DNA of 64,000 nucleotides from a candidate division KSB1 bacterium (lineage in GTDB: Bacteria > Zhuqueibacterota > Zhuqueibacteria > Residuimicrobiales > Krinioviventaceae). The stretch is from the NCBI GenBank assembly GCA_034521575.1, contig JAXHMJ010000005.1, forward strand, positions 248,001 through 312,000, in the 5' to 3' direction. The notes below the pieces were generated by a model. That model had not been told where the DNA came from. It did not search any database and saw nothing but the letters and a program-made list of their open reading frames with translations. The position numbers and the translations under genes are program-made. How positions within the stretch are numbered: position 1 is the first letter of the stretch; each line of letters opens with the position of its first letter. Shown piece after piece: positions 11,122 to 20,173 of this stretch.

Positions 11122-11844
11122 CTAATCGAATAGCCAGCTGGTTTTCAGTACCCGGAACAACATAGGGGTTAGGTCCAGACGCCAGGATGCATAGCCGAAC
11201 GGCCATCCCCCCACCAGGTTGCCATTCAGCCATACCATCGCATACGACATGGCACCATCGATGTTGAGAAAGATTGATTTACCAGCATCCGATTCCGGAA
11301 TATCGAGTTTTTTTCTGTACCAGGCGACGCCCGGACTGGGTAAGCGTCCCATGCCGCCACGAACTTTGGGTTCTTTACCTTTATAAAAGGGGCCTTTGAT
11401 CGCCCAATCATGCGGCAGATCCACTTGCTCCCATGAGCGGTCATCAAAGGTTTTTTGCACAAAGGCAAAGTCATGTCCGGGGTGACCTTCCGGTCGCGAG
11501 TGGCGGTTGTCCGGATTCTTGATAAAGTCGTTGCCGCTGGGAAGAATCCAGGGTTTTAATACCTGTTTTGAAGATGTGACATGTTCCGCTTCGGTTGGTT
11601 CATCATCGGCATGCCCAAAGGTCCAGTTATCCGGCACCTCGGGCCGCACATCATAAATCAGTGAATCGGCTTGATCTGCTGATTCATACTTGAAAAAACG
11701 CCAGTCGGCGTTGATCGAGATACGCTGCCGGGGGCTGTTTTTCATTTCAGAGTCAGAACTGTTTGCCAACACCAACAGGGGCAGCATGACCATCACAAAA
11801 AAGATACCCTTTATTATGTCTTTTTCGTTGACATTGCGTTTCAT
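11122..11844 (-). CDS. GH2 beta-galactosidase-like enzyme, N-terminal part (frameshifted)
   Basis: The ATG at 11844 follows GAGAGGTG and is preferred to one five codons upstream. A signal peptide (GIFFVMVMLPLLVLA) is followed by the jelly-roll sugar-binding domain of GH2. Typical strings are INADWRFFKYE, VDLPHDWAIKGPF and WYRKKLDIPE, and a glycine-rich stretch (GGMGRLPSPGVAWY) marks the domain core. The frame ends at 11122 after running out of homology near 11160, where LDLTP should continue as YVVPGTENQL in another frame. The three GH2 pieces are collinear with no missing block, so single-base errors explain the split better than large deletions. Confidence 0.75.
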   Translation of the reverse strand: MKRNVNEKDIIKGIFFVMVMLPLLVLANSSDSEMKNSPRQRISINADWRFFKYESADQADSLIYDVRPEVPDNWTFGHADDEPTEAEHVTSSKQVLKPWILPSGNDFIKNPDNRHSRPEGHPGHDFAFVQKTFDDRSWEQVDLPHDWAIKGPFYKGKEPKVRGGMGRLPSPGVAWYRKKLDIPESDAGKSIFLNIDGAMSYAMVWLNGNLVGGWPFGYASWRLDLTPMLFRVLKTSWLFD

Positions 11845-12023
11845 ATTTTCACCTCTCAATCAACAAAGAACGATACTTTACATTACTTGCAAATCATGGA
11901 GCATACAAACAAAACGAGCATTTGGTGTTGAACCTGCAAAAAAAATCCCGCCGGAAAATTTCCCGGTATTCGATAGCTGAAAAGTCAGGCTGTAATTCTT
12001 TATTAAACGGCATTTATCCTGCA

Positions 12024-15000
12024 TTATTTGAGTACCATTATCTTTCTGGTATCAACAAATTGTCCTGCCTTCAATTGATAAAAATAGGTGCCGTTTGAGA
12101 GTTCAGAGGCATCAAATGGAATTGTATACGTGCCTGCCTGTTTTTCATCATTGACAAGAGTTGCCACTTTATGGCCAAGAATATTATAAACATCTAAAGT
12201 GACATGCTGATGATTTGGCAGAAAATATTGAATATTGGTTTGAGGATTAAATGGATTCGGATAGTTTTGTTCCAATAGAAAGCACTCGGACGTTTCCGAT
12301 CTATTTTCCACCCCTGTCGGGTCACATAGATTTTCAGCCTCTCCCCCCATTCCTTCCGGGGCTATTCCGGTATTTGAAATAGTGATTTTATCCAGCAGGG
12401 CGCCATCTTCACGATAGCCTATGGTCAGGCTGTGTTCTCCCGGACTCAGCATATGATCATCAAACTTCATCCATTCCCAGCCGCTGGTCACCAAACTGTT
12501 GTACATGATAAAACTTTCGTCGTCCACCCGGACCCAGAACGAATCATCATCATAGGTCGGACAATTAATTCGGGCATATATTGAAAAGCTTCCACTTGTA
12601 TCCACAGAAAAGGGAATAACTATGGTATTCTCACTGCCCGCAGGCGCCTGCTCAAGACTTTCTACACCCGGTTTTACAGTAACATATTTTTCATTGGATG
12701 CCCGTGCATCGCTCAGGATATCCCAATTATCACCCACTGCGGCGCATTCAGCTTCCAGCCAAACCTCTATGTCGTTAACAGGCGTATCATCAAGACACCA
12801 ATCTGCACGCTCCATAAATTCCTTTTGAAAGTCATCGCTCCACATTGAAATCGATGATTTGCCCGGCCCGTCAATATAATGATTCGTCGAGTCATTGCGC
12901 ACATATTGTCCGCCCCAACTTGGTTGCGTTGGATCTTTAGGATCATTTATACCACGATTTGCACTGACCAGATAAAGAAACGAAGGCGTATCTCCCTCAA
13001 TCACACCGTCACCTCCCATAGCTGAGGGAGGGTAGATTGCACACAGGGGGCCGTGGTCGTTAATAATATTTGTTTCAACCCATTCACGACTATCGGCACC
13101 GAACATTCCCTGGTAGGTTGTTCTCGACTCGATTATAAACAGATCGGGGAAATTACTCACAAGCCACTCGTGGGTTGCATCCTGACAAGCAATCAGATAG
13201 ACACGAAGCTTGCTGATAAAAGTGTCAAACTCCTCGCGGCTTTGAGTATTCTGCACCTTCCATATTGCCTGGGCAATCTCCCGCGGACCTCCCCAGACAC
13301 AGATATAAATCGGCCGGGGATCATCTTTGCCTGCAGCAGCAATAATCGCGTCAGAAGCCTCACTGTCCCTGCCTTGTCCGATAATATCGGTCCAGGATTG
13401 CTCATCGCACCCCCACTTTATATTAATATTATGATTATTACCCAATCCCTCATAGGTAACAGCACGCAAATCGTCTGCGGTAGGATACTGTTCATCATAT
13501 TGTCTGAGATTTTCATCAACCAAATCATATTTATCCAGCACAGCCTGAATATTCTTTTTTTCTGCTACCATATCAAATGTGCCTGCTGAAGCAATCAATC
13601 CCTCTATATCAAATTCATTTGCATAAAGTAAAAAGCGAACCATCGATTGTACGTCGTCCGGGTCACTGTTCGTGACCGGAAAGGGCGGAAAATCCGTCGA
13701 TATCATTACCCGCCGCCTGGTTGTATCAAGAACATTTATGATCACACGCCGATATGCATAAAGACCGGGCTGACCTGAATCGTGTAACTCTAAAATGATA
13801 TGAAGCTCTTGTCCATCAGCATCTGAAGGAATCGTTACGATGGGCGTAGCTGTGCTGCTATTTTTGATGGTCAGAGGCCGTCCCTTATAGGTTCCCGCTT
13901 CTTTGTAATAAAGCCATCTGTATGAAAGCGAATGTCCATCAGGATCAGATGAACCCTCTGCGCTAAGCCCGACAGTGGAGCCGGGAAGTGCAGACACGTT
14001 TAAAACATTTCTGGTCGTATCGCCATTTACTACAGCTGCAGGATGGTGGTTGGCTTCTGAATATTGACTTGTTACAGACCAGTCCATTCTTGCCGCAAAA
14101 TCATTATGATACCCGGATGACCAGCGGCGAATACCGCTACTACTTGATGCGTTAGTATACATAAAGTAGGGATCATATACCTGATCCTCCCCGGCCATAC
14201 AAGACATACCCCGAACGGCAGGTTGCTTTTCTCGTCCAAAACGGCCGCCCCAGCCGCCCTGCCATACCTCATCGGGATCGTTAAGTCCATTCGGGAAAAG
14301 ATGCAGAAATGCAGGGGTATCTCCTTCGGTCGCATATTTCCGGTCAGGGTATACAGCTCCAAGGGGACCATGGTTTTGTACATGACTGTCCAGCCATCCG
14401 TCACTTGGCTGCCAGTCATAGACTTGCGTGGCCCTGATATAAGTGATACCGGGAAAATTTTTGGCTATCCATGTGCCTGCATTATCCTGACCCAGAACGT
14501 CATACACACGAATTTTGCTTATAAACTTTTGCAGTTCATCCTCTGAGCGGGTATTCTGAACTTTCCATAGCGCCTGGGCAAGGGTATTACCTCCTCCCCA
14601 AAAACAAATCCAGATAGGACGGGGATCATCTTTGTCAACAGCAGATATGATCAATTCAGAGCCCGGGCTGTCTTTACCATTGCCAACATCGCTCATACCG
14701 TATCCCCGCTGACCCAATACGGAAATAGACTGCAGATATTCGAGAGAAGGGAATTCCGCATCATGTACCTGAAGGTTAGAAACAACCTCTCCATAAGCAT
14801 TGAGTAGATCATTCAACATGTTAATATTGGACTGAGACTTTTTCCAGCAGCCGGTCGTTACAATCAGTCCTTCAACATCGTATTCGTTACTCTGCACCAG
14901 AAAGCGGACCATAGATTGTTCATCGTCCGGATCGGCGCCCAGGTCAGTCATGTTAATGATTCTCGGTTTTTGTTGAATTTCCTGCGCAGCGATCTGAAAA

Positions 15001-15044
15001 ACAGGCACCAGGAATATAAACATAGAGATAAGAATTGTTTTCAT
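12024..15044 (-). CDS. Tandem Sde182 nucleoside-hydrolase-like (DUF1593) protein with CBM-like module and T9SS tail
   Basis: This intact 1006-residue secreted protein has a signal peptide at 1-21. Two DUF1593 (Sde182 nucleoside-hydrolase-like) domains follow at about 25-335 and 446-755, the first opening with TDLGADPDDEQSMVRF and the second with NSDPDDVQSMVRF. Between them (about 340-445) is an Ig-like Sde182 C-terminal domain (SSDPDGHSLSYRWLYY). A beta-rich carbohydrate-binding-like module lies at 760-915 (WLEAECAAVG; DDDSFWVRVD; SGWEWMK; YREDGALLDK), and a T9SS sorting domain ends the chain (EQNYPNPFNP). The single-domain founder of the family was described as cellulose-binding, and its enzymatic role is unclear. 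Here it travels with xylan enzymes, so a hemicellulose-related role is plausible. The tail should send it to the cell surface or outside. Confidence 0.85.
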   Translation of the reverse strand: MKTILISMFIFLVPVFQIAAQEIQQKPRIINMTDLGADPDDEQSMVRFLVQSNEYDVEGLIVTTGCWKKSQSNINMLNDLLNAYGEVVSNLQVHDAEFPSLEYLQSISVLGQRGYGMSDVGNGKDSPGSELIISAVDKDDPRPIWICFWGGGNTLAQALWKVQNTRSEDELQKFISKIRVYDVLGQDNAGTWIAKNFPGITYIRATQVYDWQPSDGWLDSHVQNHGPLGAVYPDRKYATEGDTPAFLHLFPNGLNDPDEVWQGGWGGRFGREKQPAVRGMSCMAGEDQVYDPYFMYTNASSSSGIRRWSSGYHNDFAARMDWSVTSQYSEANHHPAAVVNGDTTRNVLNVSALPGSTVGLSAEGSSDPDGHSLSYRWLYYKEAGTYKGRPLTIKNSSTATPIVTIPSDADGQELHIILELHDSGQPGLYAYRRVIINVLDTTRRRVMISTDFPPFPVTNSDPDDVQSMVRFLLYANEFDIEGLIASAGTFDMVAEKKNIQAVLDKYDLVDENLRQYDEQYPTADDLRAVTYEGLGNNHNINIKWGCDEQSWTDIIGQGRDSEASDAIIAAAGKDDPRPIYICVWGGPREIAQAIWKVQNTQSREEFDTFISKLRVYLIACQDATHEWLVSNFPDLFIIESRTTYQGMFGADSREWVETNIINDHGPLCAIYPPSAMGGDGVIEGDTPSFLYLVSANRGINDPKDPTQPSWGGQYVRNDSTNHYIDGPGKSSISMWSDDFQKEFMERADWCLDDTPVNDIEVWLEAECAAVGDNWDILSDARASNEKYVTVKPGVESLEQAPAGSENTIVIPFSVDTSGSFSIYARINCPTYDDDSFWVRVDDESFIMYNSLVTSGWEWMKFDDHMLSPGEHSLTIGYREDGALLDKITISNTGIAPEGMGGEAENLCDPTGVENRSETSECFLLEQNYPNPFNPQTNIQYFLPNHQHVTLDVYNILGHKVATLVNDEKQAGTYTIPFDASELSNGTYFYQLKAGQFVDTRKIMVLK

Positions 15045-15592
15045 TTTTAAATAACTCCTAAAATATGTAATGACTGCCGAATATCGGCTATTATGAGTTA
15101 ATCACAAAACCCGTATATCAGAAAAGTTTTGAGGTTTCCAGGTTTGAAATATCTATCTTTCATTAATGCACCACACATTTCCGCCCAAAGGGTACCGAGC
15201 ATGATCGTGAAACTGCACTTTTTTCCTTCTGCTAATATATTCTCCAAATATATAATAAACTACCCTATTTTGAGTTAATATGACCTGTATTCCGATATAT
15301 TTTAAGATATTTGACCATAAGCGCACGGCAACCAAACTGTATGATTTACGGCAGCAGGGTCAGCCGAATGCCTTGAGAATCAGACCCGGATACAGGAAAA
15401 GGCGGCATTTATATCCGGGAAAATGGAGTCGCCCGCATTGGATACCGGAATGTGCGGTTTCCTGTAATATCGGGGGACAGACCGCGCAAGCGCATTTTTG
15501 CCTGCAAATCGCGGATCAGCTGAACAAAACGGGCTTTCCGGCCTCAACAGATGAACGGTTTGCAGCCTGCAGCCATAAATCGTGTCGGCAAA
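15045..15592. other. Intergenic region with no assignable gene
   Basis: The half nearest the Sde182 gene (15045-15280) is AT-rich. It holds a short GCCGA/TCGGC hairpin just upstream of the Sde182 start and, on the minus strand, a TATATTTG box (plus-strand 15245-15252) like a Bacteroidota -7 element, but no matching -33 TTTG at the usual distance. The other half (15300-15592) is more GC-rich and code-like. A minus-strand frame there reads FVQLIRDLQAKMRLRGLSPD before a stop, but I do not recognise a family. It could be a remnant of a lost gene. Confidence 0.4.
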
Positions 15593-18259
15593 CTATTTAA
15601 CCAGAATAAATTTTTTAGTATCAGCAAATTTTCCCGCTGTCAGCCGATAAAAATAGGTCCCGGTTGAAAGTTCAGAGGCATCAAATGGAATTGTATAGGT
15701 GCCTGCCTGTCTTTCTTCATTGATCAGGGTTACCACTTTATGACCGAGAATATTATAAACGCTTAACATAACATATTGACGGCTTGCCAGGAAAAACTGA
15801 ATACTCGTTTCCGGATTAAATGGATTCGGATAGTTTTGTTCCAATAGAGAACACTCCGGCAGTTTCGAGCTGTTTTCCACTCCTGACGGGCTACACAGAT
15901 TATCAGCTTTTCCGCCGATTCCTTCCGGGACCTGGTCATAGTTCGAGATACATATTTTATCCAGGTTGGCGCCGTCTTCACGATAGCCTAGGGTCAGGGT
16001 GTGCTCACCACCCCTTAACCTATACTCATCCAATTTGATCCATTCCCAGCCGCTGGTCACCAACCCGTTATACATTTCAAATGCTGAATTGTCCAGTTTG
16101 AGCCAAAACGAGTCATCGTCATAGGTCGGGCAATTTAAACGCGCATAAATAGAAAAATTGCCACTTGCCGTCAAAGTAAAGGGAATGACAATAAGATTCT
16201 CGCTGCCTGAAGGCGCGCGATCCAGACTTTCCGTACCCGGTTGAACAGCGACGTAATGACCATTGGAAGCCTGGTCATCATTCAGAATCTCCCAATTCTC
16301 TCCGACTTGCGCGCATTCCGGTTCCAGCCACACAGCCGACCCCGCACTGACCGTGACATGAACCGTTGTTGATTTTGCGTCACCGATTTGTCCCTGATAG
16401 CTTAGGGTAATGTCCACCTCACCCTCGTTCAACGCGGTAATCACGCCTTTTTCTACGCTTACAATTTCAGGTTTGGGATTATCATAGGTTGCTTTTTCGG
16501 TCACATCTTCAACGTGTTCATCGTTAAATTCCGCCCAAACTTGTATTGACATTGTCGTCCCGGAAAATAATCCAATATCGCTTTCATCTGTATAAATACG
16601 GGAGACTGCAAGCTCACTTTCTCTGTTCTTCACAACAACCTTGACACGGTCCGACATATCCCTATAAGCGGCGATGACCGTCACAGCGCCATAGGAAAGG
16701 CCGGTCACCACACTGTCCGAGATTGATATAATGTTTTCCGGATCGAACGTGAAAAAAGTTTCTGTGGTAATATTTTCGGCGCTTCCATCGGTGTACATAG
16801 CGTTGACTGTGATATTCGTGTTGTTGTATCCGTCAACCGTATCAATTTTAGAATCCTGAACAACCGCATTGACCGCCAAAAGAGTATGTTCATCTGTTTT
16901 CGGGGTGTACTGCCAATAATCAAAGTTGAACAAACTTTCGACGTTTTCACCTTTAAACACAAAACAGACATCGTGCATACCCGTCACCTCATCCACAGCA
17001 ATCGTTTCTGTTTTCCAGCTATCCGGTCCGCCGGTGTACGAAACGGGGACAGTTCCGATAAGCGGTCCGGCTTTGTCGTCCAGTCGAATTTCTATCGATC
17101 CGCCTGTCAAATCGCCGATTTTCAGATCACTTGCGATGCCGGCGGTAAAAGCGGCCGGGCCGGTCGCGCCGAAATCAACGCCGCGAACCTTGATCCAGTC
17201 GCCGTCTTCGATGCTCGTCACGTTCATACCGCCTGCACTGCAGACCTCGGTTTCAATCCCGTTTTGGTCGTCCATGGTTTCTGCTTCCATCCGTTCATAA
17301 GGATTGACATGGCCGACTTGTTCAACGCCGTCCACCGTATTCACCAAGGTTTCGATCGTACCATCCTCATTATGGCTGAATTGATCCAGTGCGAGGTTGC
17401 GTTTATAGGTAGCGGGAATTCCAGCCTGTTGAGCCACAATCCGGTTATGATAGGCCTGATACCACTCGCCCTCGAATTCGAATATAGCCTGATGGTTATT
17501 GTTGTTATTATAGGGAGGCTGATTGGAGAGCACGCCTCCGTAGGTGAATCCTGATATGGGATTGTCGCTTGTCATATAGTCAATCCGCATCCCGTTACCC
17601 GGATTGGTACAGTAAGAAAAATAATAAGCGCCATTTTGCTTGTGCATCCAGGCCGCCTCAAAAAAATAGGGCACATGGAAACGGGTTGCGGCCCCGTCCA
17701 CACTAATCAAATCATTGTTCAATTTGATCACGCGCAAATTATCCTCGCCGTTACCGCCAAAATACATATAGGCCTGGCCATCGTCATCAATAAATGTCAT
17801 GGGATCAAATAACCACATATTCTCAGCCGGTAACACACCGGGAGTACTTGTACTGACCAGTCGTTGTCCAATGGGATCGATAAACGGACCGGTTGGACGA
17901 TCTGAAACCGCAACGCCTATTCCGTTGCCGCCATTGCCAAAGTAAAGATAAAACTTGCCGTCACGTTCAGCAGGCGAAGGCGCCCAGCTGTTTTGCGCCC
18001 AGGACGCATGTTCAGGGACCTGAAAAACAACACCATGATCGGTCCAGTTTTTCAAATCACTGCTTGATACACACACGATAGAATGCATTTGATATCCGTC
18101 GTCTTCGGTATTATCGTCATCATTCGAACAGTAAATATAAACCCGCCCGTTGTACACCAGCGCGCCGGGATCTGCCAGATGTCTGTGCGATACGATCGGA
18201 TAATCGGAGAATGCATAACTCGTTAATCCAATTACAACAAACAGTGAAATTATTTTCAT
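15593..18259 (-). CDS. GH43 arabinofuranosidase/xylosidase with CBM6, two BIG2-like domains, CBM-like module and T9SS tail
   Basis: This intact 888-residue secreted enzyme has a signal peptide at 1-18. A GH43 five-bladed propeller covers about 20-315, with the general-base aspartate in RHLADPGALVYN and the likely acid glutamate in PYFFEAAWMHK. GH43 members are inverting xylosidases or arabinofuranosidases on arabinoxylan. A CBM6 (YERMEAETMDD ... GDWIKVRGVDFG) spans about 320-450. Two bacterial Ig-like (BIG2) repeats follow at 460-638. The CBM-like module shared with neighbouring proteins is at 640-800, and a T9SS sorting domain (EQNYPNPFNP) ends the chain. Its last 250 codons are very similar to those of the Sde182 gene, even at the DNA level. 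Its extended shape and sorting tail suggest a surface enzyme. Confidence 0.87.
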   Translation of the reverse strand: MKIISLFVVIGLTSYAFSDYPIVSHRHLADPGALVYNGRVYIYCSNDDDNTEDDGYQMHSIVCVSSSDLKNWTDHGVVFQVPEHASWAQNSWAPSPAERDGKFYLYFGNGGNGIGVAVSDRPTGPFIDPIGQRLVSTSTPGVLPAENMWLFDPMTFIDDDGQAYMYFGGNGEDNLRVIKLNNDLISVDGAATRFHVPYFFEAAWMHKQNGAYYFSYCTNPGNGMRIDYMTSDNPISGFTYGGVLSNQPPYNNNNNHQAIFEFEGEWYQAYHNRIVAQQAGIPATYKRNLALDQFSHNEDGTIETLVNTVDGVEQVGHVNPYERMEAETMDDQNGIETEVCSAGGMNVTSIEDGDWIKVRGVDFGATGPAAFTAGIASDLKIGDLTGGSIEIRLDDKAGPLIGTVPVSYTGGPDSWKTETIAVDEVTGMHDVCFVFKGENVESLFNFDYWQYTPKTDEHTLLAVNAVVQDSKIDTVDGYNNTNITVNAMYTDGSAENITTETFFTFDPENIISISDSVVTGLSYGAVTVIAAYRDMSDRVKVVVKNRESELAVSRIYTDESDIGLFSGTTMSIQVWAEFNDEHVEDVTEKATYDNPKPEIVSVEKGVITALNEGEVDITLSYQGQIGDAKSTTVHVTVSAGSAVWLEPECAQVGENWEILNDDQASNGHYVAVQPGTESLDRAPSGSENLIVIPFTLTASGNFSIYARLNCPTYDDDSFWLKLDNSAFEMYNGLVTSGWEWIKLDEYRLRGGEHTLTLGYREDGANLDKICISNYDQVPEGIGGKADNLCSPSGVENSSKLPECSLLEQNYPNPFNPETSIQFFLASRQYVMLSVYNILGHKVVTLINEERQAGTYTIPFDASELSTGTYFYRLTAGKFADTKKFILVK

Positions 18260-18309
18260 TTTTTCTGCCCTTGATTTTGAACACGGTTATAATTTAAAGT
18301 AACTTACTT

Positions 18310-19297
18310 TTAGTTTTCAAAGGACCGCATTTGATATTTGGCTTGTAAATGGGTTAGTTTTAATGAAAAACACTCGGACATTTCCAGGCTGTTTCCAACC
18401 CCTGTAGGGTCACACAAATTCTCAACTTCTTTGCCCATACCTTCAGGAAGCTTGCTGCTTGTTGAAATGCATATTTTATCAATCAAAGCTCTATTTTCCC
18501 GATAGCCAATGGCAAGTGTATGATCGCCGGCTGTCAGATTTGAACTGGATAACCTGACCCAATTCCAACCCGATGTGCCTAAATAATTAAACATTTCGTA
18601 CGCGCCGTCATCCACTCGCAACCAAAATGAATCATCATTCCCGGTTGGAAAATTGACACGCGCATATACAAAATAGATTGTGGTGCTGTCTGCCGTAAAA
18701 TTAATAGAAATACGCGCCTCATTTGAAACAGGTGCTTCTGAGAGACTTTCCAAATCCGGCCTGACGGTTACATATTTTCCGTTCGATGCGTTACGATCCG
18801 TATGAATTTCCCAATGGCTTCCCACCGTTTCGCATTCGGGTTCAAAATAAAGTCTTTGAATATCATTATCCAAGCTATCCTCTGGCGAAAAAACCGGATT
18901 GCCGGTCCCCCACCATGCAAACCAGCGGGAGTCATCAATGCAATCAAAAGGATGAACCGTAATATTCGTATTTGCCGTAGTATCACCCAATAAAAATTTA
19001 TCTACAAATGCTTCAATGGCAGATCGTTGACTATTAGGGATACTGCAATGCCCATGCCCACCATCGATATAAAAACCGAATCGGTCCCCGATGCCGAATG
19101 TTTTGTACACTTTGTGCGCGGCTCTTGCGGAAACATAACAAGATGGATTGGCCAGCCATTCATAATCGGTATTGCCCGTCACCAGGAGCGCTCTGGGCGC
19201 GCACATGGCCATCAATTCATGATGATCTTCGGGGAGTTTGGATACATTGAAACGGCCAAACTGAAACATACTTTCTTTGAACCAGTTGTGATCCGTG
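18310..19297 (-). CDS. CE15 glucuronoyl esterase, 3' part (frameshifted) with CBM-like module and degraded T9SS tail
   Basis: This is the second half of a CE15 gene. In the correct frame it begins TDHNWFKESMFQFG and continues through LPEDHHELMAMCAPRALL and the catalytic histidine in DGGHGHCSIP. The shared CBM-like module follows (YFEPECETVG; DDSFWLRVDD; SGWNWVRL; YRENRALIDK). After SECFSLK the sorting domain should start, but the text becomes LTHLQAKYQ and stops. Another frame shows only TNPFTSQISN, a shadow of the NPFNP motif. The tail is therefore truncated and the protein may no longer be recognised by T9SS. The join to the 5' part is near 19297, where one C too many in the coding strand (TACCACGG) breaks the frame. 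Confidence 0.78.
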
Positions 19298-20146
19298 GTA
19301 TGGCAATTTTTCCACATTTCCAAGGGTCTCCGAGACCCGCCAGGCCGGAGCACCGCCGCCCCCGGATTCCTGTGCAATGGTAAGCGCGATCCGCTCGTCC
19401 AATGCACCGGCAAACAGCGCCATTTTGCCGGCATAGGAACAGCCCGTAACAGCGAGGCGCTCGAGGTCTATTGCCAGGCTATCCTGTACAAGCTCCAGAC
19501 CGTCGATCAAACGGCTGACGCCCCAGGCCCAGGCGCTGTATTGGCCTGAATTATCGAGATTCTGGTCCGGATAAAGCCGGTAAAACGGATCAGAATTTGA
19601 CGGACTGGCGCCGGTAAATGGGTTGGCATAGGTAGTCACCTGATCATGGACAAATTCGATGGAAGCAATGTTCCGGCTGGTAAATATATCCACGGGCAGA
19701 CTGCCGGTGCTGCCAAAACCGGGAACCAGCGCCATACCAATGACAGCCGGAAAGGGTCCGTCTCCGGCCGGTAAAGTAATTCGCAAAGCCAATGTCAGCG
19801 TATCCCCGTTCCGTATAACATTTACGCTAACAAGAGTGTCGCCGGTAAAACGTGCCGTGATGCTGTCCGGTCGGTCCGGTTTCAATCCGATTTCGTAATG
19901 TTCAATCTCGGCGCGCCGGCAGCTCCAGCTTGCAAAGGTTGTATCGCGTCCGCTTCCGTCGGACCATACAAACGGATCAGGAAGCGGTTCAACAACCGGA
20001 AGATCTTCAAAAGCGGGTAACGGAGGCGGCTCACACACCGAACCTGTGTTCTCTACATCATAGACCAACGAAATTTTCTGAGCCGACAGGTTGAAAGCAG
20101 TAAAAATGTTCAACACACACAGAAACAGTATTATTATTTTTTTCAT
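19290..20146 (-). CDS. CE15 glucuronoyl esterase, 5' part (frameshifted)
   Basis: After a signal peptide (MKKIIILFLCVLNIFTAF), this piece holds the N-terminal half of an alpha/beta-hydrolase of family CE15. These enzymes cut the ester between 4-O-methyl-glucuronic acid on xylan and lignin alcohols. The nucleophile serine lies in VTGCSYAGKMALF near residue 236, and the acid in AQESGGGGAPAWRVSE is also typical. The WAWGVSRLIDGLE motif precedes the nucleophile. The frame is correct to about 19297 and then reads nonsense to 19217. Together with the 3' part all three catalytic elements are present. It lies between GH30 (glucuronoxylanase type) and GH43, which fits action on glucuronoxylan. Confidence 0.82.
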
Positions 20147-20173
20147 ACGGCAATCCGAACATAAATTGTCATG

